Positions 26,565 through 35,658 are shown, counted from the first letter of the stretch. The stretch is DNA of 64,000 nt from Nioella halotolerans (GCA_003428585.1 QVQC01000046.1:1-64000); one strand, 5' to 3'. Numbers and translations: made by a program. The notes: generated by a model from the sequence alone, not told the origin.

Positions 26565-27278
26565 CTATGCCCCGCGGGACAGCCCCAGAAACCGTGCCGC
26601 GTGCAGGAAGGCGGCGCGTTTGTGGGCGGCCATTTTCTCGGCCTCCGCGTCCGCGCCCCATTGCGCGATCTGCCAGCTTTCGTCGATCCGGCTGACCTCC
26701 CACGCGGTTTCGGGGCGCGTCTCGCCCTCTGCCACCGACAGCCCGAGGACAAGCGACCCCGACAACGTCACGAGGTCATGCAGCCCGGTCAGCGAGAACG
26801 GCGCGTAGGCGTGAACGGCCTTGGAAAGGTTTGCAAGGCTCACCTCCGGCTGCGTTGCCGGCAGCACGCCGGAGACCACGGTCAGCGGTGCCTCGAACCG
26901 CGCGATGGCCCAGTCCAGAACCGGGTCCCATGCCTTGTTTTGCTGGTCGCGCAGCGCCTCCGGCGCCTCGGCGCGGTGACACAGGTGATCGGTTTCGGCG
27001 TAGCCGGCCAGCATCGCCGCAACCTCGCCGTGCTGCGCCGTCACCTTGTCGATCGCGGCATTGGCAGACCGCGTGACAGGCATGGCAGCGGGGTTGATCT
27101 CGCCCTCCTGCGCGTCCCATTCGCGGGCGACAGCTTCGGCCATCTCGCGCGTCGGCAGGCTCAACGGCGCCTTCAGCGGCGTGCGCACCGGGCGCCCGTC
27201 CAGAAGCACGCGGAACCCACCCCCGGCCTCGTCCACATCCGCCGCCTTCCAGAAGCGTTTGGCCTTCCACTCGCTCAT
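26565..27278 (-). CDS. ATP12-family F1-ATP synthase assembly chaperone
   Basis: A 237-residue protein of the ATP12 family, which in mitochondria binds the alpha subunit of F1 during assembly and is found in alphaproteobacteria. It starts MSEWKAKRFWKAADV and contains the conserved LDGRPVRTPLKAPL, AREWDAQEGEINPAAMP and CHRAEAPEALRDQQNKAWDPVLDW blocks. The start overlaps the HAD gene stop (ATGA). It ends the rarA-crcB-rluC-HAD run. Confidence 0.9.
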   Translation of the reverse strand: MSEWKAKRFWKAADVDEAGGGFRVLLDGRPVRTPLKAPLSLPTREMAEAVAREWDAQEGEINPAAMPVTRSANAAIDKVTAQHGEVAAMLAGYAETDHLCHRAEAPEALRDQQNKAWDPVLDWAIARFEAPLTVVSGVLPATQPEVSLANLSKAVHAYAPFSLTGLHDLVTLSGSLVLGLSVAEGETRPETAWEVSRIDESWQIAQWGADAEAEKMAAHKRAAFLHAARFLGLSRGA

Positions 27279-27958
27279 GTCTCTGCCCAGATCCTTTGCA
27301 ACGCCGCCCCGACCTCGTCGAACCCGCCCAGAACCTCCGCCGCACCGGCGGCTAGGAGATGCTCGCGCGGGTGATACCCCCAATCGACGCCAAGCGCCCG
27401 GATGCCCGCGTTTCGCGCCATTTCCATGTCGAACACCGTGTCGCCGAGAATCACCGCATGTTCAGTATCCACGCCGGTTTCCTTCAGGCAGGCGGCGATC
27501 ATCGACGGGTGCGGCTTCGACGGATGATCGTCCGCCACTTGCACCGTTTGAAAGAAACGCCCGAGCCCGTGCACCTCCATCAGATGCGCCATGCCCCGGC
27601 GGGATTTTCCCGTGGCGATACCGAGCAGAACATCTGCCTGCCCGGTCAGCGCCTCCAGCACCGCGCCCGCACCGGGATAGAGCGGCGACAGCGCCGCGCC
27701 ATTTTCCAGCCTTAGCCGCGCGAAGGCGTCCCGATAGCCCTCCACGATCCGCGCTTGCGTCGCGGCGTCCAGATCCGGCACCAGCCGGGCGATCGCAACG
27801 GGCAACGACAGCCCGACGATGGACAGGGTCTCGTCGCGCCCCGGCGCCGCCATGCGCGCGCCCTCGAAGGCCGCTGCCATCGCCGCCACGATATGCGCCT
27901 GGCTGTCGACCAGCGTGCCATCCACGTCGAAGATGACCAGCTTGAGCGGTGCGCTCAC
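27275..27958 (-). CDS. HAD-family phosphatase (phosphoglycolate-phosphatase-like)
   Basis: Haloacid dehalogenase-type hydrolase, 227 residues. Motif I is FDVDGTLVDS (nucleophile Asp about 10, acid Asp about 12); motif II lies in GIATGKSRRG; the motif III Lys is in the SKPHPSM segment; motif IV is VILGDTVFDMEMA. The substrate cannot be read from sequence. The GTG start overlaps the rluC stop, and the end overlaps the ATP12 gene, implying translational coupling. Confidence 0.88.
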   Translation of the reverse strand: MSAPLKLVIFDVDGTLVDSQAHIVAAMAAAFEGARMAAPGRDETLSIVGLSLPVAIARLVPDLDAATQARIVEGYRDAFARLRLENGAALSPLYPGAGAVLEALTGQADVLLGIATGKSRRGMAHLMEVHGLGRFFQTVQVADDHPSKPHPSMIAACLKETGVDTEHAVILGDTVFDMEMARNAGIRALGVDWGYHPREHLLAAGAAEVLGGFDEVGAALQRIWAET

Positions 27959-29004
27959 GTCCCCATCTCCTCGAACGGGTCGGCGGGCACGTCGCGCGCG
28001 TCCCAGCCCAGCGTGTCCCATGTGCGCTGCATGTGATCTGGCAAGGGCGCGGTCAGGGCGACGCGCGCGCCGGTGACCGGATGGGTGAAGCTCAGGTGCC
28101 GGGCATGCAGGTGCAGCTTGCGGCTGATCTCGCCGCCAAGCTGCGCGCCCCAACCATCGCCGAGGTTTTCCTGCCCCGATCCGCCGTATTTGCCATCCCC
28201 GATAATCGGATGCCCCAGCTCCGCCATATGCGCGCGCAGCTGGTGGGTGCGCCCGGTGACCGGCACCATCGCCACCCAGCTGACCCGCCCACCAAGCGCC
28301 GACAGAACCGCGTAATCGGTGGTCGCCCGCTTGGCGCCCTCGGTCGCATCCACCTCGCGCGGGTGCAGGCACAGCATCTTTTCGCCTTCGCCGCCCGTCC
28401 CGTGCCCCGGCGCCTTCACAAGGCCGAAGCGGATGGTGCCAAGGCGCGGCAGGGGGCTGCCAGCGACAGCGGCCCAGTAGATCTTGCGCGTATCGCGGGC
28501 ACGGAAGGCCTGCGTCATCTTCGCCGCCGCGCCACGCGTCCGCGCCAGCAGCAGAAGGCCCGATGTGTCCTTGTCCAGCCGGTGCACCAGCCGCGGTTTC
28601 TCGTCCAGCCCGAAGGTCAGCGCCTCGGCCAGCCCGTCGACGTGCCGCGTCTGCTTGCTGCCCCCTTGCGAGGGCAGGCCCGGCGGCTTGTTCAACGCGA
28701 TGATATGATCGTCGCGGTAGACCACCTCCGCGCGGATCATCCTTGCGTCCGCCTCCGACACGGTGTCGCGCGGAACGACGGGCTGGGGCGCGGCCGTGTC
28801 CGGCAAGGGCGGGATGCGCACCTCCTGCCCCTCGTCCAGCCGCGTGGCCGGTTTCACCCGGCCGCCATCGACCCGGATCTCGCCCTTGCGGCACATCTTC
28901 TCGATCCGGCCCTGCGGCACGTGGGGAAAGCGGCGGCGAAACCAGCGATCCAGCCGCTGATCGCCTTCGCCCGGCGCAACGCGCACGGTTTGAACCCGGC
29001 TCAT
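27955..29004 (-). CDS. RluC/RluD-family 23S rRNA pseudouridine synthase
   Basis: A 349-residue enzyme isomerising uridines in rRNA. An S4 RNA-binding domain (about 12-70, RLDRWFRRRFPHVPQGRIEKMCRKGEIRV split by loops) precedes the catalytic domain with HRLDKDTSGLLLL (catalytic Asp), KIYWAAVAG and GRTHQLRAHMAELGHPIIGD. RluC-type specificity (U955/U2504/U2580) is likely from the S4 domain but not certain. The start overlaps crcB by 4 bases. Confidence 0.9.
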   Translation of the reverse strand: MSRVQTVRVAPGEGDQRLDRWFRRRFPHVPQGRIEKMCRKGEIRVDGGRVKPATRLDEGQEVRIPPLPDTAAPQPVVPRDTVSEADARMIRAEVVYRDDHIIALNKPPGLPSQGGSKQTRHVDGLAEALTFGLDEKPRLVHRLDKDTSGLLLLARTRGAAAKMTQAFRARDTRKIYWAAVAGSPLPRLGTIRFGLVKAPGHGTGGEGEKMLCLHPREVDATEGAKRATTDYAVLSALGGRVSWVAMVPVTGRTHQLRAHMAELGHPIIGDGKYGGSGQENLGDGWGAQLGGEISRKLHLHARHLSFTHPVTGARVALTAPLPDHMQRTWDTLGWDARDVPADPFEEMGT

Positions 29005-29381
29005 GCGAACATCCCCCGCGACAACCACATGCCCAGCAACAGCCCGAAAATCGAACCGGTGACCGAGGCCACGACATAGAACACCGCCGCGCTCATCTCG
29101 CCGCGCTCCCACAGCGTTACCGCCTCCAGCGAGAAGGCCGAAAAGGTCGTGAACCCGCCCAGAACGCCGATCATCAAGAAGGGCGACAGATGCGTCAGCC
29201 CGCGCGTCGCCGCCAGCACGACAAAGGCCCCCATCAGGAAGGAGCCAAGGATATTCACCGCGATCACGCCAAGCGGAAACGCCCCGTGCCCAAGCAAGCG
29301 CACGAGGGCGACACCGACCGCGTAGCGGGCCGCCGACCCAATGGCGCCGCCAAGAGCGACCTGAAGGAGCGTTGCAAACAT
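29001..29381 (-). CDS. crcB: Fluoride exporter FluC/CrcB
   Basis: A 126-residue four-helix membrane protein forming dual-topology dimers that export fluoride. Characteristic GGAIGSAARYAVG, NILGSFLMG and GGFTTFSAFSLE segments are present. No fluoride riboswitch is seen upstream; the gene sits 31 bases after rarA and seems expressed as part of that operon rather than by fluoride sensing. Confidence 0.93.
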   Translation of the reverse strand: MFATLLQVALGGAIGSAARYAVGVALVRLLGHGAFPLGVIAVNILGSFLMGAFVVLAATRGLTHLSPFLMIGVLGGFTTFSAFSLEAVTLWERGEMSAAVFYVVASVTGSIFGLLLGMWLSRGMFA

Positions 29382-29412
29382 GGCCGGGGTTTGTGGCTTC
29401 GTGCAGGTGTTG

Positions 29413-30732
29413 TCAACCGCCCTGCCGGTTGGCGCGCAGCTTTGCGAAATAGGCCAGCCGCTTGCCCAGGTCGCGCTCGAACCCGCGCTCGACAGGCTGG
29501 TAGAAGGCGTCGCGCGCCATGCCCTCGGGAAAGTAGTCCTGCCCCGAAAACCCGTCCTCGGCATCGTGGTCATAGGCATAGCCCGCGCCGTACCCCTGAT
29601 CCTTCATCAACCCGGTGGGCGCATTCAGAATATGCTTGGGCGGCGGTTCCGATCCGGTTTTCGCCGCCGCCTTGCGCGCCGCCTTGTAGGCCACGTAGCC
29701 GGCGTTCGATTTCGGCGCGAGGGCAAGGTAGATCACCGCCTGCGCAAGCGCCAGTTCGCCTTCCGGGCTGCCCAACCGTTCATAGGTTTCCCACGCATCG
29801 ACGCAGAACGCCTGTGCCTGCGGGTCGGCCAGCCCGATATCCTCCACCGCCATCCGCGTGAGCCTGCGGGCGAGGAAGCGGGGATCCTCGCCGCCTTCCA
29901 GCATCCGCGCGAACCAGTAAAGCGCCGCGTCGGGGTCCGATCCGCGGACCGATTTGTGCAAGGCCGAGATCAGGTTGTAATGCGCATCCCCCGACTTGTC
30001 GTATTGCGCCGCGCGGCGGCTCAACCGCTGGCCAAGCGCCTTGGGGTCCAGCGGCGCGTCGGGCGTCCAGCCGGCCACCTGCTCGACGAGGTTCAAAAGC
30101 GCGCGCCCATCGCCATCGGCCATTTCGCGCAGGGATGCCCGCGCCGCGTCGGTCAGTGGCAGGGTGCGGCCAAGCTCCGCCTCCGCACGCGCTATCAATA
30201 ATTCGAGGTCATCGTCGCCCAGCCGTTCCAGCACCAGAACCTGCGCCCGGCTCAGCATCGCGGCGTTCAGTTCGAAAGAGGGGTTTTCGGTGGTCGCGCC
30301 GACCAGAAGGATGGTCCCGTCCTCCATATGCGGCAGGAACCCGTCCTGCTGCGCCTTGTTGAAGCGGTGGATCTCATCGACGAACAGAAGCGTCCCGGCG
30401 CCGTTCGCGCGTCGCATCTTCGCCGCCTCGAAAACCTTGCGCAGCTCCGGCACACCGGTGAAAATGGCGCTGATCTGCACGAAGACGAGGTCGGTCTCCT
30501 GCGCCAGAAGCCGCGCGATGGTGGTCTTGCCAACGCCCGGTGGCCCCCAGAACACCAACGACCCGAGCGAGCCCGCGTCCAACATCGCCCGCAGGCTGCC
30601 ATCGGGGCCAAGCAAATGGCCCTGCCCGATCACTTGCGCCAAGGCACGCGGGCGCAGCCGGTCGGCCAGCGGGCGCGGTCCAGCGGCGCCATCGGTGTCG
30701 GCGGGCGGGGCAGAGTCGAACAGGTCGGCCAT
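29413..30732 (-). CDS. rarA: Replication-associated recombination protein A (MgsA/WRNIP1 family AAA ATPase)
   Basis: Clamp-loader-like ATPase acting at stalled replication forks, 439 residues. Walker A GPPGVGKTT, Walker B LLFVDEIHRFNKAQQD, sensor LVGATTENPSFELN and the C-terminal tetramerisation/MgsA region (SALHKSVRGSDPDAALYWFARMLEGGEDP, LAPKSNAGYVAYKAA). It lies 58 bases downstream of luxI and heads the crcB-rluC-HAD-atp12 series. Confidence 0.94.
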   Translation of the reverse strand: MADLFDSAPPADTDGAAGPRPLADRLRPRALAQVIGQGHLLGPDGSLRAMLDAGSLGSLVFWGPPGVGKTTIARLLAQETDLVFVQISAIFTGVPELRKVFEAAKMRRANGAGTLLFVDEIHRFNKAQQDGFLPHMEDGTILLVGATTENPSFELNAAMLSRAQVLVLERLGDDDLELLIARAEAELGRTLPLTDAARASLREMADGDGRALLNLVEQVAGWTPDAPLDPKALGQRLSRRAAQYDKSGDAHYNLISALHKSVRGSDPDAALYWFARMLEGGEDPRFLARRLTRMAVEDIGLADPQAQAFCVDAWETYERLGSPEGELALAQAVIYLALAPKSNAGYVAYKAARKAAAKTGSEPPPKHILNAPTGLMKDQGYGAGYAYDHDAEDGFSGQDYFPEGMARDAFYQPVERGFERDLGKRLAYFAKLRANRQGG

Positions 30733-30790
30733 GCCCGCACCCTATGTCGGCTTGCGGGAAGGGGAAAGCCATTGTGGCAAGCGCCCCCGC

Positions 30791-31378
30791 CTAGTGCATC
30801 TTCGTGGCCATGCTGATGGTGACGCAGACGCTTTGTTCGCCGTCGAAATCGAGGATCGGACCCGCAGGCTGGCAATCCAGCCCCACCCGGCGCGCAAGGC
30901 GGGGCGAATTGGCGGGGATGATGCCGATCACCTCGGTCGCGCCGAGGTCGCGCGCCGATTTCACCATTTCCGAGATCAGTTGCAACTGCACCTTGAAGCG
31001 CAGCTTGGCGGGCACGTCCCGGCCCACGAAAACGCGGCTCGATTCCCAGATATGGCCGGCCACCGGCGCCTTGCGGTCCAGCAGGTCCGACGGGATGCTG
31101 TCGAGCAGCCCGCGCTGCGCATCGCGGATCATGTAGGTATAGATGCCGCAGCGGTGGGTGGTCGGCGTCAGCCGCACCCCGGCCAGAACCTGGCCGTCCT
31201 CGTGCACCGTGACCCAGCGGCTGGCCGGCGTATCATACTGGTCGAATTCCATGCCGTTGGCTTGCGGCAGGTCCCACCGGTTCTGGACGATGAAGGTCTG
31301 GTGGCGTGCCCGCAACATGTTGGCGAACAGCTCACCGTGGTTGTGCATGTTCTCGAAAGAAAGGGTCGTGACTTGCAT
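30791..31378 (-). CDS. Acyl-homoserine-lactone synthase, LuxI family
   Basis: Makes N-acyl-homoserine lactone signals from acyl-ACP and SAM; 195 residues. Invariant LuxI residues are visible: Arg and Phe in RARHQTF, Trp in NRWDLP, Asp residues in MEFDQYDTP, Arg in GVRLTPTT, and Glu/Arg in WESSRVFV. The acyl chain length cannot be predicted. The ATG follows GGAGG at 7 bases. It lies directly downstream of the luxR-type gene (60 bases), and rarA follows it. Confidence 0.92.
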   Translation of the reverse strand: MQVTTLSFENMHNHGELFANMLRARHQTFIVQNRWDLPQANGMEFDQYDTPASRWVTVHEDGQVLAGVRLTPTTHRCGIYTYMIRDAQRGLLDSIPSDLLDRKAPVAGHIWESSRVFVGRDVPAKLRFKVQLQLISEMVKSARDLGATEVIGIIPANSPRLARRVGLDCQPAGPILDFDGEQSVCVTISMATKMH

Positions 31379-31438
31379 AGAGGTGCCTCCTGATTGGCGG
31401 TTGGTAGATCCCTGACCGCGAGGCAACTGCGTGTGCTG

Positions 31439-32050
31439 TCATAATAATCGGAATTCCCGCGCTTTCTTGAGGGCCTCAGCCGTGGTTCGCGCACCCAGGC
31501 GAACGCGGGCGGATGACAGGCGCGCCTTCAGCGCGCTCTCGGAAATACCCAGCTTGGCAGCCGCTGCGGTATGTCTGTCTCCATCGGCGATCAGGCGCAG
31601 CGCTTCGATCTGCGCCTTGGTCAGATCCGCCGGGGGCGCAGCGGCCTCGTGCAGGGCACGGGCAATCACTGCGATCGAGTCGATCTCGTCATCCGTGAAT
31701 TCCCGGTCAGAGCGTGCGCATCCGACAATAGACCGGGAAGTGATGGGGCCACAGGACACGACGCAGCCATAATGTAGGCCGTATTTCTTGGCCTTCTCCA
31801 TAACGCTGAACGGGTCCGGCAGGCGAATTTCGCTCCACCGTGTCTGTCCGCTGACACCGATGCCCCAGAACACCAGGGGGTCTCGCAAGGCATAGGCATT
31901 GTCCTGATATTCCTGCTGCCATGCAGCCGGATAGGAACTCTTCAATACAAGTGGCGATGCAAAACGAATGTGCAACCCCACCGTGTAGCCCGAAGGCGCA
32001 AGGGCGTTAAGCTGATCCAGCAAGGATATGATTACTCTACTATTGGTCAT
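31439..32050 (-). CDS. LuxR-family autoinducer-binding transcriptional regulator
   Basis: Quorum-sensing receptor, about 203 residues from ATG 32050 (ATG 32098 would add 16). The autoinducer domain keeps the YxxxxLxxDP pattern (YQDNAYALRDPLVFWG) and the later Trp in TRWSEI. The C-terminal HTH (about 140-203) is LTKAQIEALRLIADG ... ISESALKARLSSARVRLGARTTAEA. The usually conserved Glu of the HTH entry (E178 in TraR) is Gln here. It is cotranscribed with, or directly upstream of, its probable partner luxI. Confidence 0.88.
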   Translation of the reverse strand: MTNSRVIISLLDQLNALAPSGYTVGLHIRFASPLVLKSSYPAAWQQEYQDNAYALRDPLVFWGIGVSGQTRWSEIRLPDPFSVMEKAKKYGLHYGCVVSCGPITSRSIVGCARSDREFTDDEIDSIAVIARALHEAAAPPADLTKAQIEALRLIADGDRHTAAAAKLGISESALKARLSSARVRLGARTTAEALKKAREFRLL

Positions 32051-32058
32051 GTCTTTTT

Positions 32059-32071
32059 GGACAGGTTGTCC
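32059..32071. promoter_or_regulatory. Short palindrome between luxR and a divergent small gene
   Basis: GGACA-GGT-TGTCC is a perfect 5-3-5 dyad just upstream of the preferred luxR start. It is shorter than the canonical 18-20 bp lux box, so its role as an autoinducer-responsive operator is only a guess. Confidence 0.3.
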
Positions 32072-32123
32072 GAATTCCGGCTCTCCGTAAAGTCTCATAA
32101 TGTTTATCGCAGCGTCTTGTCCA

Positions 32124-32297
32124 ATGTCCGATCAGTTCAGCGCACCCATTTTCCTGAGAATTATGAAGCTGCCCGCGGAGCGCCGACGCGACCTGCTGGA
32201 ATTCCTTGGACAATCAACGCTGTCCGAACAGGATCTCGAAGATCTCCTTTCGCGGATCGAAGAGGATCATACGGTCCCGATACGGCAATTCGGTTAA
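32124..32297 (+). CDS. Small hypothetical protein, divergent from luxR
   Basis: A 57-residue protein starting MSDQFSAPIFLRIMKL, followed by a charged helical stretch (PAERRRDLLEFLGQ, LSEQDLEDLLSRIEED). No family is recognised. Support comes from protein-like composition, a CATAAT hexamer at 32095-32100 and an intrinsic terminator 31 bases after its stop. No clear ribosome site is visible, and an ATG at 32100 is possible. Confidence 0.4.
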   Translation: MSDQFSAPIFLRIMKLPAERRRDLLEFLGQSTLSEQDLEDLLSRIEEDHTVPIRQFG

Positions 32298-32327
32298 CAC
32301 TTCTTTCCGAAACGGCCCGAAAATGAA

Positions 32328-32355
32328 AAAACCCCGCCGGGTCCGGCGAGGTTTT
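32328..32355. terminator. Bidirectional intrinsic terminator after rplQ
   Basis: AAAACC-C-CGCCGG and CCGGCG-A-GGTTTT form a symmetrical stem with one mismatch around GT, giving T-runs in both directions. It ends the rpsM-rpsK-rpoA-rplQ transcript on the minus strand and the small gene on the plus strand. Confidence 0.85.
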
Positions 32356-32385
32356 GGAGTGGTGATTCGGGCTCGCAGGCGCGGC

Positions 32386-32805
32386 TTATTCCGCCTCGGC
32401 CTCTTCTGCTTCCATCCGCGCGCGGTCGGCGGCACCCTTGGCCTCGACGTCGCGATCGACGAATTCGATGATCGCCATCGGTGCCATATCACCGTAGCGG
32501 AAGCCGGCGCGCAAAACGCGGACATAGCCGCCCTGCCGCTCCGCGTAGCGGGGGCCGAGCACGTCGAACAGCTTGGCGACGTGAGCCTCCTGCTTGAGTT
32601 GCGCGGCCGCCTGACGGCGCGCATGCAGATCGCCGCGCTTGGCCAGCGTGACCAGCTTTTCCACCACCCGGCGCAATTCCTTGGCCTTGGGCAGGGTGGT
32701 CTTGATCTGTTCGTGTTCAATGAGCGAGCCGGACATGTTCGCGAACAGCGCCTTGCGGTGTTCGTGGGTCCGGTTCAGGCGGCGGTAGCCTCGTGCGTGA
32801 CGCAT
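32386..32805 (-). CDS. rplQ: 50S ribosomal protein L17
   Basis: A 139-residue ribosomal protein beginning [20 protein letters not shown] and including [22 protein letters not shown], with an acidic alanine-rich tail ([10 protein letters not shown]). The ATG is preceded by AGGAG at 9 bases. It lies 169 bases after rpoA as the last gene of the cluster, with a strong terminator behind it. Confidence 0.97.
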   Translation of the reverse strand: MRHARGYRRLNRTHEHRKALFANMSGSLIEHEQIKTTLPKAKELRRVVEKLVTLAKRGDLHARRQAAAQLKQEAHVAKLFDVLGPRYAERQGGYVRVLRAGFRYGDMAPMAIIEFVDRDVEAKGAADRARMEAEEAEAE

Positions 32806-32974
32806 GGTTTCGGTCTCCTGGCTTTGTACTTTGTCCGGGGCCGGTGCGTGCCGGTCCCTCCTTGTTGGGGCGGGATTGCCCATGTGGTCCCCGGCAGGCC
32901 CGGGCATTGACGGGTCGGGCTGCGAAGGCGCCCCGACCCGGTGTCGCGTAGGATGGGCCGTCTGCCCACCCCGG

Positions 32975-33991
32975 TCAGAAGTTGTCTTCGAACTTCTTGG
33001 CCAGATCCTCGATATTGTCGGGGGGCCAATCGACGATGTCCATACCAAGGTGCAGCCCCATACCGGACAGCACTTCCTTGATCTCGTTCAGCGACTTGCG
33101 CCCGAAGTTCGGGGTGCGCAGCATCTCGGCTTCGGTTTTCTGGATCAGGTCGCCGATATAGACGATGTTGTCGTTCTTCAGGCAGTTGGCCGACCGGACC
33201 GACAGTTCCAGTTCGTCCACCTTCTTCAGCAGAAGCGGGTTGAATTCCAGGTCGTCATCGTCGTCCTGGCGGCCGGCGGCCTCGGGCTCGTCGAAGTTGA
33301 CGAAGATCGACAGCTGATCCTGAAGGATGCGCGCGGCATAGGCCACCGCGTCCTCGGGGGTGACCGAGCCATCGGTTTCCAGCTTGAGCGTCAGCTTGTC
33401 ATAATCCAGAACCTGCCCTTCGCGGGTGGGCTGCACATCGTAGCTGACCTTCTTGACCGGCGAATAGATCGCATCGATCGAGATCAGGCCGATCGGCGCA
33501 TCCTCGGGCCGGTTCTTCTCGGCCGAGACATAGCCCTTGCCGGTATTCACGGTGAATTCCATGAACAGGTCGGCGCCCTCGTCGAGGTGGCAGATCACGT
33601 GGTCGCGGTTCAGCACCTGGATGCCGGCACTTTCCGAGATGTCGCCGGCGGTGACCACCTTGGGCCCCTTGGCCGAGACCGAGATCCGCTTCGGCCCCTC
33701 GACATCCATGCGCAGGGCGACGCCCTTGAGGTTCAGGACCACGTCGGTCACGTCCTCGCGTACACCGGCGATAGAGGAAAACTCGTGCAGCACGTTGTCG
33801 ATCTGCACACTGGTGATGGCCGCGCCCTGCAGCGATGCCATCAACACGCGGCGCAGCGCGTTGCCCAGCGTCAGGCCGAAGCCCCGCTCCAGCGGTTCGG
33901 CGATGACGGTCGCCTGACGCGCGGGGTCGTTGCCGGGGTTGACCACCAGTTGCGTGGGCTTGATCAGCTCTTGCCAATTCTTGTGGATCAT
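32975..33991 (-). CDS. rpoA: DNA-directed RNA polymerase alpha subunit
   Basis: A 338-residue polymerase assembly subunit. N-terminal domain about 1-235 ([20 protein letters not shown]), flexible linker, and C-terminal domain about 255-325 ([23 protein letters not shown] split; [12 protein letters not shown]) that contacts UP elements and activators such as PhoB. A GGAGG ribosome site lies 7 bases upstream. It sits between rpsK and rplQ in the standard alpha-operon order. Confidence 0.98.
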   Translation of the reverse strand: MIHKNWQELIKPTQLVVNPGNDPARQATVIAEPLERGFGLTLGNALRRVLMASLQGAAITSVQIDNVLHEFSSIAGVREDVTDVVLNLKGVALRMDVEGPKRISVSAKGPKVVTAGDISESAGIQVLNRDHVICHLDEGADLFMEFTVNTGKGYVSAEKNRPEDAPIGLISIDAIYSPVKKVSYDVQPTREGQVLDYDKLTLKLETDGSVTPEDAVAYAARILQDQLSIFVNFDEPEAAGRQDDDDDLEFNPLLLKKVDELELSVRSANCLKNDNIVYIGDLIQKTEAEMLRTPNFGRKSLNEIKEVLSGMGLHLGMDIVDWPPDNIEDLAKKFEDNF

Positions 33992-34106
33992 GTGTCGCCT
34001 CCATTCCTGTTCGCGGGCAGATCCGATGCCCGGAACGCTCGAGGTTCATAATGACAAACCCGCGGGCCGCGTGACTTGCACACGGCCCGCGGGGGAATTC
34101 GCAAGA

Positions 34107-34496
34107 TCAGACGCGGCGGCGCTTCGGCGGACGGCAGCCATTATGGGCCATCGGCGACACGTCGCGGATCGCCGAGATCTGAAAACCCACGGCGGCCAAC
34201 GCGCGCAGCGCGCTCTCGCGGCCGGAGCCGGGCCCCTGCACTTCCACTTCCAGCGTCTTCATGCCGTGTTCCTGTGCCTTCTTGCCCGCGTCTTCTGCGG
34301 CCATCTGCGCGGCATAGGGGGTGGATTTGCGGCTACCCTTGAAGCCCATCGTGCCGGCGGACGACCATGCAATGGCGTTGCCCTGTACGTCGGAAATCAG
34401 GATCTTGGTGTTGTTGAAGCTCGAATTCACATGCGCCACACCGGCGGCGATGTTCTTCGAGGCCTTGCGCTTTGCGGGACGACGATCGCGTGCCAT
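34107..34496 (-). CDS. rpsK: 30S ribosomal protein S11
   Basis: A 129-residue protein with typical [38 protein letters not shown] and the basic C-terminus [10 protein letters not shown]. It follows rpsM by 15 bases with GGGAGGG upstream. Confidence 0.98.
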   Translation of the reverse strand: MARDRRPAKRKASKNIAAGVAHVNSSFNNTKILISDVQGNAIAWSSAGTMGFKGSRKSTPYAAQMAAEDAGKKAQEHGMKTLEVEVQGPGSGRESALRALAAVGFQISAIRDVSPMAHNGCRPPKRRRV

Positions 34497-34511
34497 GTTT
34501 CCTGCCCTCCC

Positions 34512-34880
34512 TTACTTCTTCTTGCCGGCAATGGCCTTCGCGGGGCCCTTGCGCGTGCGTGCGTTGGTGTGGGTGCGCTGTCCGCGCACGGGCAGGTTGC
34601 GGCGATGGCGCAAGCCGCGATAGCAGCCAAGGTCCATCAGGCGCTTGACGTTCATCTGCACTTCGCGGCGCAGGTCGCCCTCGACGGTGAAGTTCTCGTC
34701 GATATGTTCGCGGATCGCCACCAGCTCGGTATCCGAAAGCTCGTTCACACGCCGCGAATGGTCGATGTTCACCGCGTCGCAAATCGTGCGCGCGGAGGAT
34801 GGGCCAATGCCCGTGATATAGGTCAGCGCGATCGGAACGCGCTTGGCAGTGGGGATGTTCACGCCAGCAATACGTGCCAC
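34512..34880 (-). CDS. rpsM: 30S ribosomal protein S13
   Basis: A 122-residue protein: [20 protein letters not shown] at the N-terminus and [20 protein letters not shown] at the C-terminus are diagnostic. The start codon is GTG, with AAGGA nearby upstream. It follows adk by 196 bases, a gap that includes a predicted promoter, so the rpsM-rpsK-rpoA-rplQ unit can be read separately from secY-adk. Confidence 0.97.
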   Translation of the reverse strand: MARIAGVNIPTAKRVPIALTYITGIGPSSARTICDAVNIDHSRRVNELSDTELVAIREHIDENFTVEGDLRREVQMNVKRLMDLGCYRGLRHRRNLPVRGQRTHTNARTRKGPAKAIAGKKK

Positions 34881-35039
34881 GTAGTCTTCCTTTTCGTTGC
34901 GGTTCCGTAGCCCCAGAACCTTTTTTCACAACCGAAGGCCCGAGGCGGTCAGCCTGCGGGCCAGCGAGCTAATACATGCGAGGGGGGGGGAAACGGGCAC
35001 GAGTCCCGCCAGCCTCACGATTCCCTTGCAGGAAACCTG

Positions 35040-35068
35040 CGGATAGGCGCTTTGCAATCCCGGGTCAA
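35040..35068 (-). promoter_or_regulatory. Possible promoter of rpsM-rpsK-rpoA-rplQ
   Basis: On the minus strand TTGACC (35063-35068) and TATCCG (35040-35045) are 17 bases apart, just after the adk stop. The predicted leader of ~150 bases contains a nine-C run (34982-34990). The -10 match is weak. Confidence 0.4.
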
Positions 35069-35076
35069 GGGCGGAT

Positions 35077-35658
35077 TCACGCCTTGTCAAGAACTTTCTG
35101 GATTTCGCCGGCAACCTCGTCGATACCGCCCAGCCCGTCAACCGACGACAACATGCCCTTCGCATGGTAGTAGCCGATCAGCGGCGCCGTCTGCTTGTAG
35201 TAGGCCATCAAACGCGTGCGGATGCTGTCCTCGTTATCGTCGGCACGCGCCGCGTTGCCCGCAGCCTCCGCTTCCCTGGCCCGCCCGAGGATACGCTGCA
35301 CAAGCGTTTCGTCATCGACCCGCATCTCGATCACGGCATCCAGACGATCACCCTTTTCTGCCAGCAGATCGGAAAGCGCATCAGCCTGCGCAAGGGTGCG
35401 CGGGAACCCGTCGAAGATGAAGCCGCCCTTGTTGTCGCCATCCAGCTTTTCGCGGATCAGGCCGATCACGATCTCGTCGGTCACGAGGTCGCCGCGATCC
35501 ATCACCTCGGCGACGATCTTGCCCATCTCCGTCCCGCTGGTCTTGGCCTCGCGCAGCATGTCGCCGGTCGATAGCTGGATCATGTCGCGGGTTTCGACAA
35601 GGCGGCTGGCCTGTGTGCCCTTTCCGGCCCCCGGTGGCCCCAGAAGAATGATGTTCAT
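35077..35658 (-). CDS. adk: Adenylate kinase (short, zinc-free form)
   Basis: Interconverts 2 ADP and ATP plus AMP; 193 residues. P-loop [13 protein letters not shown]-binding region [19 protein letters not shown], and a short LID ([21 protein letters not shown]) without the four-Cys zinc site, hence the short type. The start overlaps the secY stop (ATGA). The secY-adk order is the classical spc arrangement. Confidence 0.97.
   Translation of the reverse strand: MNIILLGPPGAGKGTQASRLVETRDMIQLSTGDMLREAKTSGTEMGKIVAEVMDRGDLVTDEIVIGLIREKLDGDNKGGFIFDGFPRTLAQADALSDLLAEKGDRLDAVIEMRVDDETLVQRILGRAREAEAAGNAARADDNEDSIRTRLMAYYKQTAPLIGYYHAKGMLSSVDGLGGIDEVAGEIQKVLDKA

Noticed and set aside
29382..29412. Fluoride riboswitch before crcB
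   Set aside because: Only 31 bases separate rarA and crcB, too short for the aptamer, and no pseudoknot-like motif is visible.
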